Assembly (NCBI RefSeq): GCF_008087345.1
Contig: NZ_ML701736.1
Coordinates: 544,386-606,610 of the forward strand
Reading direction: 5' to 3'
DNA length: 62,225 bases
Source: Nocardioides caldifontis
Lineage (GTDB): Bacteria; Actinomycetota; Actinomycetes; Propionibacteriales; Nocardioidaceae
In this document: positions 9,617 through 18,670 of the stretch, piece by piece
Layout: each line of letters begins with the position of its first letter
How positions within the stretch are numbered: position 1 is the first letter of the stretch
Program-made: the position numbers and the translations under genes
Notes under the pieces: model-generated
Databases searched by the model: none
Seen by the model: the letters and a program-made list of their open reading frames with translations, nothing else
Told to the model about the DNA's origin: nothing

Positions 9617-11056
9617 TCAGTCGCCCAGCTCGGCCCTGCGCCGGACGACGTACTCCTCGAGCTCCTGGCGGACGGCGTCGTCGAGCGTCGGCTGCTCGTA
9701 CTCCTCGAGCCGCTGCTGGTAGATCTTCTTCGCCCGGCCGGCCGCGTCGACGCCGCCGTTGCGCATCCACCGCTCGTAGTTCTCCGACGAGGAGAGCATG
9801 GGCCGGTAGAAGCAGGTGCGGAACCGCTCCATCGTGTGCATCGCCCCGAGGAAGTGCCCGCCGTGGCCGACCTCCTGGTGGGCGTCGAAGGCCAACGACG
9901 CCTCGTCGATCTCGAGCGGGGTGAACTCCGCCTGGAGCATCTGCAGGATCTCGACGTCGACGATGAACTTCTCGAACCCCGCCACGAGGCCGCCCTCGAG
10001 CCACCCCGCGGAGTGCATGACCCAGTTCGCCCCGGCCAGGAAGGTCGGCAGCATCGTCATCAGCGCCTCGTAGCCGGCCTGCGCGTCGGGCACCTGCGAC
10101 GAGGTGAGCGCACCACCGGACCGGAAGGGCAGCCCGAAGTGCCGGGCAATCTGTCCGGTGCACAACAAGCCGAGCCCGGACTCGGGGGTGCCGAACGTCG
10201 GGGAGCCGGACTGCATGTCGATGTTCGACAGGAACGACCCGAAGATCACCGGGCACCCCGGCCGGATCAGCTGCGCCAGCGCGATGCCGGAGAGTGCCTC
10301 GGCGATCTGCTGCACCAACGCCGCCGGGATGGTGACCGGCGACATCGCGCCCATGAGCAGGAACGGGGTGAGCACGCACGGCTGGCCGGCCGCGGCGTAC
10401 TCGAACAGCGCGTCGAGCATCCGGTCGTCCCACCGCAGCGGCGAGTTGCAGTTGATCAGCGAGATCGAGACCGGCGTCTCCTCGATGGCGGCGCGGCCGC
10501 CGAAGAGGATCTCCCCCATGGCGATCGTGTCGCGGGCGTTCACCCCCGAGACGACGTTGCCCATGTAGACCTTGTCGGTCAGCGTCATGAGCGCCAGCGT
10601 CATGTCGAGGTGCCGCGAGTCGAGCGGGGTGTCGTTGGGCTCGCAGATCACGCCGCCGGCGGAGTCGAGCACGTCGAAGGACTGCGACAGCATCGTGAAC
10701 CGGCGGAAGTCGTCCATCGTCGCGTCGCGGCGCACCTCGCCCTCACGGACGAAGGGCGGCCCGTAGACCGAGCCGAACGCCATCGAGTCGCCGCCGATGT
10801 GGATGTTGTGGGCGGGGTTGCGGGCCTGGACGTCGAACTCGCGCGGCGCCTTGGCCACCTGCTCCAGCACGAAGTCGGGGTCGAGGAAGACGGTGTTCTC
10901 CTCGACCTTCTGCCCCGCCGACCGGAAGAGCTCGAGCGCCTTCTCGCTCATGAACTCCACGCCGATCTCGGTGACCAGGCGTCGCCACCCCTTGTCGAGC
11001 TGGGCCATCGCGTCGGCGGAGAGGACCTCGTAGCGCGGCATCGTGTTGCGGAACAT
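9617..11056 (-). CDS. mtgB: MttB-family corrinoid-dependent methyltransferase, probably for glycine betaine
   Basis: This 479-residue member of the trimethylamine methyltransferase (MttB/COG5598) superfamily would transfer a methyl group from a quaternary amine to the cobalt of the corrinoid protein encoded nearby. The frame is uninterrupted and contains no in-frame amber codon, so it belongs to the non-pyrrolysine branch. That branch includes glycine betaine, proline betaine and carnitine methyltransferases. The ATG at 11056 has AAGGAGG five to six bases upstream. With bet genes and a betaine importer on one side and corrinoid, methyl-THF and activator genes on the other, glycine betaine is the best substrate guess. 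Dimethylglycine would be the product. Confidence 0.85.
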   Translation of the reverse strand: MFRNTMPRYEVLSADAMAQLDKGWRRLVTEIGVEFMSEKALELFRSAGQKVEENTVFLDPDFVLEQVAKAPREFDVQARNPAHNIHIGGDSMAFGSVYGPPFVREGEVRRDATMDDFRRFTMLSQSFDVLDSAGGVICEPNDTPLDSRHLDMTLALMTLTDKVYMGNVVSGVNARDTIAMGEILFGGRAAIEETPVSISLINCNSPLRWDDRMLDALFEYAAAGQPCVLTPFLLMGAMSPVTIPAALVQQIAEALSGIALAQLIRPGCPVIFGSFLSNIDMQSGSPTFGTPESGLGLLCTGQIARHFGLPFRSGGALTSSQVPDAQAGYEALMTMLPTFLAGANWVMHSAGWLEGGLVAGFEKFIVDVEILQMLQAEFTPLEIDEASLAFDAHQEVGHGGHFLGAMHTMERFRTCFYRPMLSSSENYERWMRNGGVDAAGRAKKIYQQRLEEYEQPTLDDAVRQELEEYVVRRRAELGD

Positions 11057-11097
11057 CTTGCGCCTCCTTGACCGGGGTTCTGCGGCATCCTAGCCTC

Positions 11098-11125
11098 ATC
11101 ATGTGGGAGTCAGGTTCCACATCAT
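11098..11125. promoter_or_regulatory. Putative IclR operator between mtgB and the second iclR gene
   Basis: An imperfect palindrome has arms ATCATGTGG (11098-11106) and CCACATCAT (11117-11125), matching at eight of nine positions around a 10-bp centre. It lies in the short intergenic space between divergent mtgB and iclR genes and ends on the ATG of the latter. Binding here would block both directions. It differs from the GTTGCG operators of the other IclR locus, so the two regulators probably read different sites. Confidence 0.5.
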
Positions 11126-11938
11126 GGAAGACACGCCAGCACCCAGCAACACCTCGAGGAGCTTCGTGGCACAGAACCTCAAGACGGCAGTCCCCGGGAC
11201 CCAAGCGGTCGACCGGGCGTGCGCGCTGCTGTCGATGGTCGTGCTCGCCGACGAGCCCCTGACGTTCACCGAGATCAGCGAGGCCAGCGGGCTCGCGCGG
11301 TCGACGACGTCGCGGCTGCTCGCCGCGCTCGAGCGCACCGACCTGCTCCGTCGCGACGCCGAGGGGGCCTACCTCGCCGGCTCGCTCTTCGCGCTCCACG
11401 CCGCCCGCCACGACCGCTGGCAGGAGGTCGCGCGCGTCGCGATGCCCTACCTGGAGCGGCTGCGGGACGAGACCGGCGAGACCGCCCACCTCGGCGGCGC
11501 CCAGGGCGGCACCGTCCTCCACGTCGCCCAGGTCGACTCTCACTACCTGCTCGGCACGCGGGACTGGACCGACACGCACGTCCCGGACCACACCAGCGCG
11601 CTGGGCAAGGTGTTGCTGGCGTTCGGCCGGCTGCGGATGCCGGAGCGGCCGCTGGAGCAGTTCACCGAGCACACCGTCACCGACCTGCGCCGCATCGAGC
11701 GCCAGCTCGTCGAGACCCGCACGCGCGGCTACGCCGTGGCGGTCGACGAGCTCGAGGTGGGGCTGGCCGCGGTCGCCGCCCCGGTCACCGGGCGCGACGG
11801 CGAGGTCTTCGCCGCGCTCGGTGTCTCCGGGCCGACCGCCCGCCTCGAGGACCGGCTCGACACCGTCGGGCGACTTCTGATCGAGCAGGCCGACGACCTG
11901 TCGGGGCTGCTGCGTGGCTTGCACAAGGAGGGAGCGGC

Positions 11939-11942
<4 letters not shown>
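11124..11942 (+). CDS. IclR family transcriptional regulator of the corrinoid methyltransferase cluster
   Basis: This regulator of about 272 residues has an N-terminal winged helix-turn-helix (LTFTEISEASGLARSTTSRL) and an IclR effector domain. A GTG at 11103 would extend it by seven residues, but ATG 11124 begins just after the palindromic operator and is preferred. It is divergent from mtgB and its stop overlaps the start of the corrinoid protein gene by 4 bp. It is therefore both the first gene of the mtg operon and its likely regulator. The effector is unknown; betaine is an obvious candidate. Confidence 0.86.
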
Positions 11943-12600
<658 letters not shown>

Positions 12601-12604
<4 letters not shown>

Positions 12605-13476
12605 CCGAGAAGCACGAGACCGTCCTCCGCTCCGCGAGCAAGGAGGTGGTGATCGGCCACGGGCGCCGGTTCTGCCTCATCGGCGAGCGGATCAACCCGA
12701 CGGGCCGCCGGATCTTCCAGGAGCAGCTCCGCAACGGCGACATGTCTGCGATCGAGCGTGACGTGCGCGCCCAGGTCGAGGGCGGCGCCGACGTCCTCGA
12801 CGTCAACATGGGGGTGCCGCTGACCGACGAGCCCGACCTGCTGGCCAAGGCGATCCGGATGGTGCAGGGGCTCACCGACCTGCCGATCTGCATCGACTCC
12901 TCGGTGGTCGAGGCGCTGGAGGCCGGGCTCCAGGCCTACGAGGGGCGCGCGCTGGTCAACTCGGTCACCGCCGAGGACGACCGGATGGAGCTGATCCTCC
13001 CGCTGGTCAAGAAGTACGACGCCGCGATCATCGCGCTGCCGAACGACGCCGACGAGATCCCGATGGAGGCCGACCGCCGCCTCGAGCTCGTGCAGCACGT
13101 CGTCGACGTGGCGACCGGGGAGTACGGCATCGCCAAGGGCGACATCGTCATCGACCCGCTCGCGATGCCGATCGGTGCGGACACGACGACCGCGCTCACG
13201 GCGTTCGAGACCATGCGGCGGATCCGTGACGAGCACGGGCTGAACATGACCTGCGGCGCGTCCAACGTCTCCTTCGGGATGCCCGACCGGCACTCCCTGG
13301 GGGCGGCGTTCCTGCCCATGGCGATGCAGGCCGGGCTGACCAGCGCGATCATGGACGTCCGCACGCCCCAGATCGTCACGGCGGTGAAGGCCGCGGACCT
13401 CCTGCTCGGCCACGACGAGTGGGGCGGCAGCTGGATCACGGCCCACCGCGCACGTCAGGCAGCCGTGGCGGGGTGA
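12601..13476 (+). CDS. mtgA: Methyl-THF:corrinoid methyltransferase, pterin-binding
   Basis: The 291-residue TIM-barrel protein of the DHPS/AcsE-like pterin-binding family would move the methyl group from methyl-Co(III) corrinoid to tetrahydrofolate. Family marks are GERINPTGRR near residue 29, DVLDVNMG for the folate pocket, and the conserved CGASNVSFGMP segment shared with methyl-THF:corrinoid enzymes. It starts inside the stop of mtgC (4-bp overlap) and ends inside the start of the activator gene. The order C-A-activator is what a complete corrinoid methyl transfer system needs. Confidence 0.92.
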
Positions 13477-15395
13477 CCGTGAGCGAGTCGGCGGCGGCCG
13501 TGCCGGACCCCCCGGGGCGCGGGGCGGCCCCGCTCTCCCCGGAGCCCTCCGCCGCCCACGACGGCACCGGTCGGGTGCGGCTGTCGTTCGCGCCGTCGGG
13601 CCGCGAGGTGAAGGTGCCTCCCGGCGTGACGGTGTTCGACGCGGCCAGCTGGAACGGCATCGCGATCGACTCGACCTGCGGCGGGCACGGCACCTGCAAG
13701 AAGTGCAAGGTGCAGGTCGTCGACGGCACGGTCCCGGTCTCCCGCCTCGACGTGCGCGCGTTCACGCCCGAGCAGCTACGCAACGGCTGGCGGCTGGCCT
13801 GCCTCGCGCAGGCGACCGCCGACCTCGCGGTCGACGTGCCCCCGCTCACCACCCGACCGAAGGCCGCGACCGTCGGCGTCGGGCGGCAGGTGATCCTGCG
13901 GCCTGCGGTCAAGAAGCGCTACGTCGAGCTCGACGAGGCGACGCTGTCGGACCAGCGCCCCGACCTCGACCGGCTGCTCGACGCGATGGACGACCTCGAG
14001 CTCACCGCCGACCTCTACGCCCTGCAGCGGTTGCCGAAGGTGCTGCGGGAGGCCGACTTCAAGGTCACCGCGGTCGTCGTGGACGACGCACTGGTCGACG
14101 TCGAGCCGGGCGACACCACAGGGCGTCAGCTGGCGCTCGCCTACGACCTCGGCACGACCACCGTCGTCGCCACGCTCCTCGACGTCACCACCGGCACGCC
14201 GGTCGCGGTGGCGTCCATGCTCAACAAGCAGCAGCCGTTCGGCGGCGACGTGATCAGCCGGATCAGCGCGACGATGCTCGACCCCGACGCGCTCCCCCGG
14301 CTCCGCGACCTCGCCCAGGAGACGCTCCGCGAGCTGGCCCGCGAGGTGTGCGACGAGGCGGGCGTGCCCCCGACCGAGGTCCACGAGGTGGCGCTCGCCG
14401 GCAACGCGACGATGGCCGCGCTGGCGCTGGGCATCGACCCCGAGCCGCTCGGCGTGGCGCCGTTCGTGATGTCCACGGCCACCGTGCCGACGCTGCTCGC
14501 CGCCGACCTCGGCCTCGCCCTGCACCCGCGGGCGCGGGCGTTCGTCCTCCCGGCCCTCGGCGCCTACGTCGGCGGCGACATCGTCGCCGGGATGCTCGCG
14601 ACCGGGATGGACCGCGACAAGCGGGTCCGGCTCTTCATCGACGTCGGCACCAACTGCGAGATCGTCCTCAGCGACGGCGAGACGATCCTGGCCACCGCGG
14701 CCCCCGCCGGGCCGGCCTTCGAGGGCGGCGCGATCCGCTGCGGCATGCGGGCCGCCGACGGCGCGATCGAGGTCGTGAAGCTCGGCGACGACGTCGAGCT
14801 CCAGGTGATCGGCGACAAGGAGCCGCAGGGGCTCTGCGGCTCGGGGCTCGTCGACGCGGTCGCCGAGCTGTGCCGGGTCGGGCTGCTCGACGGCTCGGGG
14901 CGCTTCGTCCCCGACGACCGGGCCGCGGAGCTCGTGCCCAGCCTCGCCGACCGGCTCACCGCCATCGGGCAGGAGCGGGTCTTCGTGCTCCACCGACCGC
15001 ACCCGGAGGCGCCCCCGGAGGAGTCGGTCTACCTCTCGCAGCGGGACGTCCGCGAGCTGCAGTTCGCCAAGGCCGCGATCTCGACGGGGTGGACGCTGCT
15101 CCTCGAGCAGCTCGGCCTCGAGCACGGCGACGTGCAGCAGGTCCTGCTCGCCGGGTCCTTCGGGAGCTACCTCTCCCCCGCGGCCGCCGTACGCATCGGG
15201 CTGGTGCCGAAGCTGCCCGTGCTCCGCATCGTCTCGGCCGGCAACGTCGCCGGCGAGGGGGCGAAGATGAGCCTGCTCAGCGTGCAGGAGCGCGCCGGCG
15301 CCCTCGCCCTGCTGGAGGAGGTGAGCTATGTCGAGCTCTCCGACCGTGCCGACTTCAACGACCGCTTCGTCGAGCTCCTCGCCTTCCCGGGCTGA
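13473..15395 (+). CDS. RACo-type reductive activator of corrinoid proteins (DUF4445)
   Basis: The 640-residue ATP- and iron-sulfur-dependent protein should reduce inactive Co(II) corrinoid back to Co(I). A disordered ~30-residue N-terminus precedes a 2Fe-2S ferredoxin domain with Cys69, Cys75 and Cys78 (STCGGHGTCKKC) and a further Cys in LACLAQ. A linker and a C-terminal ASKHA ATPase domain follow, starting at LAYDLGTTTVVATLLD, with FIDVGTNCEI and LLAGSFGSYL. GTG at 13473 gives a 4-bp overlap with mtgA; GTG 13479 is also possible. Repeated adventitious oxidation of cobalt in an aerobe would make this protein essential to the cluster. Confidence 0.92.
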   Translation: MTVSESAAAVPDPPGRGAAPLSPEPSAAHDGTGRVRLSFAPSGREVKVPPGVTVFDAASWNGIAIDSTCGGHGTCKKCKVQVVDGTVPVSRLDVRAFTPEQLRNGWRLACLAQATADLAVDVPPLTTRPKAATVGVGRQVILRPAVKKRYVELDEATLSDQRPDLDRLLDAMDDLELTADLYALQRLPKVLREADFKVTAVVVDDALVDVEPGDTTGRQLALAYDLGTTTVVATLLDVTTGTPVAVASMLNKQQPFGGDVISRISATMLDPDALPRLRDLAQETLRELAREVCDEAGVPPTEVHEVALAGNATMAALALGIDPEPLGVAPFVMSTATVPTLLAADLGLALHPRARAFVLPALGAYVGGDIVAGMLATGMDRDKRVRLFIDVGTNCEIVLSDGETILATAAPAGPAFEGGAIRCGMRAADGAIEVVKLGDDVELQVIGDKEPQGLCGSGLVDAVAELCRVGLLDGSGRFVPDDRAAELVPSLADRLTAIGQERVFVLHRPHPEAPPEESVYLSQRDVRELQFAKAAISTGWTLLLEQLGLEHGDVQQVLLAGSFGSYLSPAAAVRIGLVPKLPVLRIVSAGNVAGEGAKMSLLSVQERAGALALLEEVSYVELSDRADFNDRFVELLAFPG

Positions 15396-16017
15396 GCAGG
15401 CGGCCTCCCGCGTCGCGCTGGTCGCCTGCGGCGCGATCGCCCAGCCGTGCGCGGAGGTCGCGGCACGGCGTGGCTGGCCGCTCGACGTGCACCCGCTGCC
15501 GCCCCTGCTCCACAACCGTCCTGGGCTGATCGCGGAGCGGGTCGAGGAGCTGGCCGACGAGCTCGAGGAGCGCTACGCGGCGGTCGCGGTCGGGTACGCC
15601 GACTGCGGCACGTACGGCGCCCTCGACGCGCTCTGCACCCGGCGCGGGTGGAGCCGGCTGACCGGGCTCCACTGCTACGACCTGTACGCCGGCGCCGAGC
15701 GGATGCGGGAGCTCCTGGACCAGGAGCCCGGCACCTACGTGCTCACCGACTTCCTGGTGAGGTCGTTCGACCGCACCGTCGTCGCCGAGCTCGGCCTCGA
15801 CCGCCACCCCGAGCTGCGCGACGACTACTTCGCGCACTACCGCCGCGTGGTCTGGCTCGCCCAGCACCCCGACGCCGAGCTGCGGGCGCTCGCCGAGCGC
15901 GCGGCGGAGCGGATCGGGCTGCCGCTCGAGGTGGTCGACACCGGTCAGACGCTGCTCGAGGAGGCCGTCGAGCAGCTCCTGCGCGATGCCGCAGCCACCG
16001 GTGTCGTCACTGGGTGA
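15328..16017 (+). CDS. DUF1638 domain protein of the corrinoid cluster
   Basis: The 229-residue DUF1638 protein has no established enzymatic role. It is Cys-containing (VACGAIAQPC, GYADCGTYGALD, LHCYDLY), so a metal or cofactor role is possible. The start at 15328 lies 68 bp inside the activator gene but has a strong GGAGGAGG-type ribosome-binding site, and no later ATG/GTG/TTG precedes the conserved core. The first ~25 residues are Ser/Thr-rich and look dispensable. Tight coupling to the activator suggests a role in corrinoid handling or folate chemistry. Its end overlaps the convergent metF by 11 bp. Confidence 0.8.
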   Translation: MSSSPTVPTSTTASSSSSPSRAEQAASRVALVACGAIAQPCAEVAARRGWPLDVHPLPPLLHNRPGLIAERVEELADELEERYAAVAVGYADCGTYGALDALCTRRGWSRLTGLHCYDLYAGAERMRELLDQEPGTYVLTDFLVRSFDRTVVAELGLDRHPELRDDYFAHYRRVVWLAQHPDAELRALAERAAERIGLPLEVVDTGQTLLEEAVEQLLRDAAATGVVTG

Positions 16018-16864
16018 CGGGCGCCAGCCGCTCCTGGAACTCCCGGCACCACCGCTCGGTCTCAGCGATCTGGTTGAAGGTGTACAGGTGCAGCCCGGTC
16101 ACGTTCGACTCGGGCCGGGCCATCGTCTTCGCGCACCGCTCGAGGAACTGCTCCCCGGTGTAACCGCCAGGCGCCGCGAGCCTGGCGAACATCTTCTTGT
16201 GCTTCATGAGGAAACGCGTCGAGTCTCCCACACCGATGCGCGTGGCCATCGCGAGCAGCTTGGCGCGCTCCACCGGGCCGGGAGCACCGACGAGCACCGG
16301 CAGGGTGATGCCGCGGCTGCGCATCCGGTTCAGCCAGGTCTGGATGGTGCCCGGGTCGAAGTTGAGGTTGCTGACGATGTGCGTGGCGTGGCGCCGCTTG
16401 TCCCACATCGACTGCACGGTCAGGTCGTCGCTGATCGTGGGGTGCGACTCGGGGTAGCCGGTGATCCCGACCTCTGGGAAGGGGCGCCCGAGCTCGGTGA
16501 GGTCCTCGAGCAGGTCGAGAGCCGCGTGGTACTTCCCCGCGGGCGGGTCCTGGTCACCGCCCGGGACGAAGACGGTCGTCACGTCGGCCGCCAGCAGCCG
16601 GTCGCAGAGCTCGCTGAGCTCGGCGCGGTCGCGCACCATCCGCGCCGCGAGGTGCGGGACGACGTCGTACCCCTGGCGGGAGAGCCGCTCGGTGAGCTCG
16701 ACGGTGGTCTCGAGTCCCTTCGCCGGGGACGCCGTGACCGTGACGGTGCGCCGCAGCGGGACGTGCTCGAGCACCTTCTCCTCGACGCTCGGCGTCGGCA
16801 GCACCTCGAACCGCGCCGAGGCGACGAGCCGGCTCAGGACGGCCGCGTGGGCTTTGTTTCGCAT
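16007..16864 (-). CDS. metF: Methylenetetrahydrofolate reductase, divergent actinobacterial type
   Basis: This 285-residue TIM-barrel MTHFR-family protein interconverts 5-methyl-THF and 5,10-methylene-THF. FVPGGDQDPPAGKYHAALDLL and VGITGYPESHP match the family barrel. It resembles the shorter divergent actinobacterial branch more than E. coli MetF. Normally MetF runs in the reducing direction to supply methionine synthesis. Beside a system loading betaine methyl groups onto THF it could instead run as an oxidase of methyl-THF. Its ATG is directly preceded by GTTGCGTC, exactly as at the first iclR gene, which suggests joint control. Confidence 0.82.
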   Translation of the reverse strand: MRNKAHAAVLSRLVASARFEVLPTPSVEEKVLEHVPLRRTVTVTASPAKGLETTVELTERLSRQGYDVVPHLAARMVRDRAELSELCDRLLAADVTTVFVPGGDQDPPAGKYHAALDLLEDLTELGRPFPEVGITGYPESHPTISDDLTVQSMWDKRRHATHIVSNLNFDPGTIQTWLNRMRSRGITLPVLVGAPGPVERAKLLAMATRIGVGDSTRFLMKHKKMFARLAAPGGYTGEQFLERCAKTMARPESNVTGLHLYTFNQIAETERWCREFQERLAPVTQ

Positions 16865-16872
16865 GACGCAAC
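16864..16872. promoter_or_regulatory. TGACGCAAC word at the metF start (third copy)
   Basis: The nine bases TGACGCAAC overlap the metF start codon. The same word lies at 7434-7442 (betB) and 8331-8339 (iclR/purU), and no other copies were noticed by eye. The iclR and metF sites share 11 bases including the ATG. This ties metF to the choline/betaine regulon, pending a genome-wide count of the word. Confidence 0.4.
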
Positions 16873-16938
16873 CTGGTTCGTGATACGCACAATGCAGCGT
16901 AGCCCCGCGGCTCGCCCGTCAGCAACGGACCGGACGAC

Positions 16939-17823
16939 CTAGTCCGAGAGGGCGGTCAGCAGCGCCGGCACGCGCCCGGGCACCTCCCGGGCCAGGAACC
17001 CGACGGCACCGACCTCCTGAGCCAGCACCTCGCCGGCGCGCCCGTGCAGGTAGCCGCCCCACACCGCCGCCTGGACCGGGTCGGCGCCGCGTGCCACCAG
17101 CCCGGCCACGATCCCCGCCTGGGTGTCGCCCGAGCCGGAGACCCCGAGCCCCGGTCCACCGACGTCCGCGACCCAGCACCGCCCGTCCGGGGCGGCCGTC
17201 CACTTCGACGTACCTCCGCAGAGCACGACGGCACCGGTGCGCCGCGCCGCGTCCGACGCGGCGCGCGCCGGGTCGCGCTCCACCTCGTCCTCGTCGCGGT
17301 CCAGGATCCGGGAGAGCTCGGTGGGATTGACGGTCAGGACGCAGCCGTCGAGGTGCGCGAGCCCGTCGGGGTGGTGGGTGACGAAGACCGAGCCGAGCGC
17401 GTCGACGACGACGCGGCCCTCGAGCTCCGGCACGACGCCTTCCATGAACGCCAGCGCGTGGTCCACGTCGACGAGCCCGGGGCCGAGCAGCACGACCTCG
17501 GCGCTCCCGGTTTCCCGCACGACCGCCGACGCCGCGCGGCTGCCGAGCGCGCCGTCCTCGCCCTCGCCCGGGAGCGGGAGCACCCGGCTCTCCGGGGCCG
17601 CGACGGCGACGGGTGCGCAGGCCGACGCCTCCGTGGCGATGCGCAGCTTGCCGCCGCCCGCGCGCAGCGCGGCCTCCCCCGCGAGCAGGACGGCGCCGGG
17701 CGTCTGCGCGCTGCCGCCGACGACGAGGACCGTGCCTCGGGCGTGCTTGTCGTCCCCCGGAGCGGGCAGCGCCCAGTCGCGCAGCAACGGCTCGGTGACG
17801 GGCGTCGGAGCGGGCTCAGCCAC
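16939..17823 (-). CDS. nnrD: ADP-dependent NAD(P)H-hydrate dehydratase
   Basis: This 294-residue ribokinase-like repair enzyme dehydrates damaged NAD(P)HX using ADP. Family marks are HARGTVLVVGGSAQTPGAVLLA near the N-terminus and the C-terminal GLGVSGSGDTQAGIVAGL segment with the catalytic Asp. It lacks the N-terminal epimerase domain (NnrE) found in bifunctional versions, so it is the stand-alone type. Its start overlaps the end of the upstream phosphatase gene by 8 bp. Confidence 0.9.
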   Translation of the reverse strand: MAEPAPTPVTEPLLRDWALPAPGDDKHARGTVLVVGGSAQTPGAVLLAGEAALRAGGGKLRIATEASACAPVAVAAPESRVLPLPGEGEDGALGSRAASAVVRETGSAEVVLLGPGLVDVDHALAFMEGVVPELEGRVVVDALGSVFVTHHPDGLAHLDGCVLTVNPTELSRILDRDEDEVERDPARAASDAARRTGAVVLCGGTSKWTAAPDGRCWVADVGGPGLGVSGSGDTQAGIVAGLVARGADPVQAAVWGGYLHGRAGEVLAQEVGAVGFLAREVPGRVPALLTALSD

Positions 17824-18610
17824 GACCGGCGCCTTCCGCGGCGCGCTCGTCGCCGGCCGTGCCTCGGCCCGAGTGGTGCTCCTCGTGGGTGACGTCGGCG
17901 TCGGCCCTGCCGACGGCGGTGGTGTCCGCGAACGCGACGAGCTCGTAGCCGTCGTCGCCGCGGCGGTAGCAGGTCATCGAGGCGTTGCCGATCTGCGTCT
18001 CGCCGTCGATCTCGAGCAGCTCCTGCTCGGTGAGCCCCTCGAGCACGTAGCGGAAGCTCATGATCACCGCCTGGTGCGTGAACAGCCACACCCGTGCGCC
18101 GTCGAACCCCTCACGCAGGTCGGACAGGAGCGAACGGACCCGGAGCACGACGTCGGCCCAGCTCTCCCCCGACGGCGGCTGGTAGTAGAACTTGCCGAGC
18201 TTCGTGCGGCGCTCGGCCTCCTCGGGGTACTCCGCCCGGATCCCCGCGCCGGTGAGCCCGTCGAACACCCCGAGGTCGCGCTCGCGGAGCCGTTCGTCGA
18301 GCAGCCGCTCCACGTCGAGCCCGCGCACGGCCAGCTCGGCGGTCTCCGAGGCCCGCCGGTAGGGCGACGACAGCACGATCGTCGGGCGCGCGTCCTCGTC
18401 CGCCCCTGCCAGCCAGTCCCCGACGGCCTCCGCCTGGCGCCTGCCGTTGTCGGTGAGCTCGACGTCGGCGTCGCGTGCCGACAGCTCGAGCCGGTCCGCA
18501 CCGCGGTCGCGGGCCTCCGCGTCGGCGACGTTGCCCGCGCTCTCGCCGTGCCGCACGAGCACCAGCTCGGCAGGGCCGCGACGGGCGTCGAGCAGCTTGG
18601 ACAGCGTCAT
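17816..18610 (-). CDS. Histidine phosphatase family protein
   Basis: This 264-residue phosphoglycerate-mutase-like phosphatase has the phosphohistidine motif LVRHGES near residue 20 and a second catalytic His in VWLFTHQAVIM. The substrate is not evident. The N-terminal MTLSKLLDARRGP extension is short. It shares an operon-like arrangement with nnrD (8-bp overlap) and lies 60 bp from the MFS transporter gene on the same strand. A second, shorter member of the family is encoded at 31661. Confidence 0.86.
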   Translation of the reverse strand: MTLSKLLDARRGPAELVLVRHGESAGNVADAEARDRGADRLELSARDADVELTDNGRRQAEAVGDWLAGADEDARPTIVLSSPYRRASETAELAVRGLDVERLLDERLRERDLGVFDGLTGAGIRAEYPEEAERRTKLGKFYYQPPSGESWADVVLRVRSLLSDLREGFDGARVWLFTHQAVIMSFRYVLEGLTEQELLEIDGETQIGNASMTCYRRGDDGYELVAFADTTAVGRADADVTHEEHHSGRGTAGDERAAEGAGRG

Positions 18611-18670
18611 GGGGCCCTCCCACGGTGACGGTCGGTCCGGTCGGCTTCACGTTCTCCCCGTGGCGGGCGG

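Noticed and set aside
9617-11056. Pyrrolysine-containing trimethylamine methyltransferase
   Set aside because: No in-frame amber codon interrupts the frame and no pyl genes are present in the window.
11057-11123. Cobalamin riboswitch before the corrinoid genes
   Set aside because: The space is only 67 bp and lacks the conserved B12 box.
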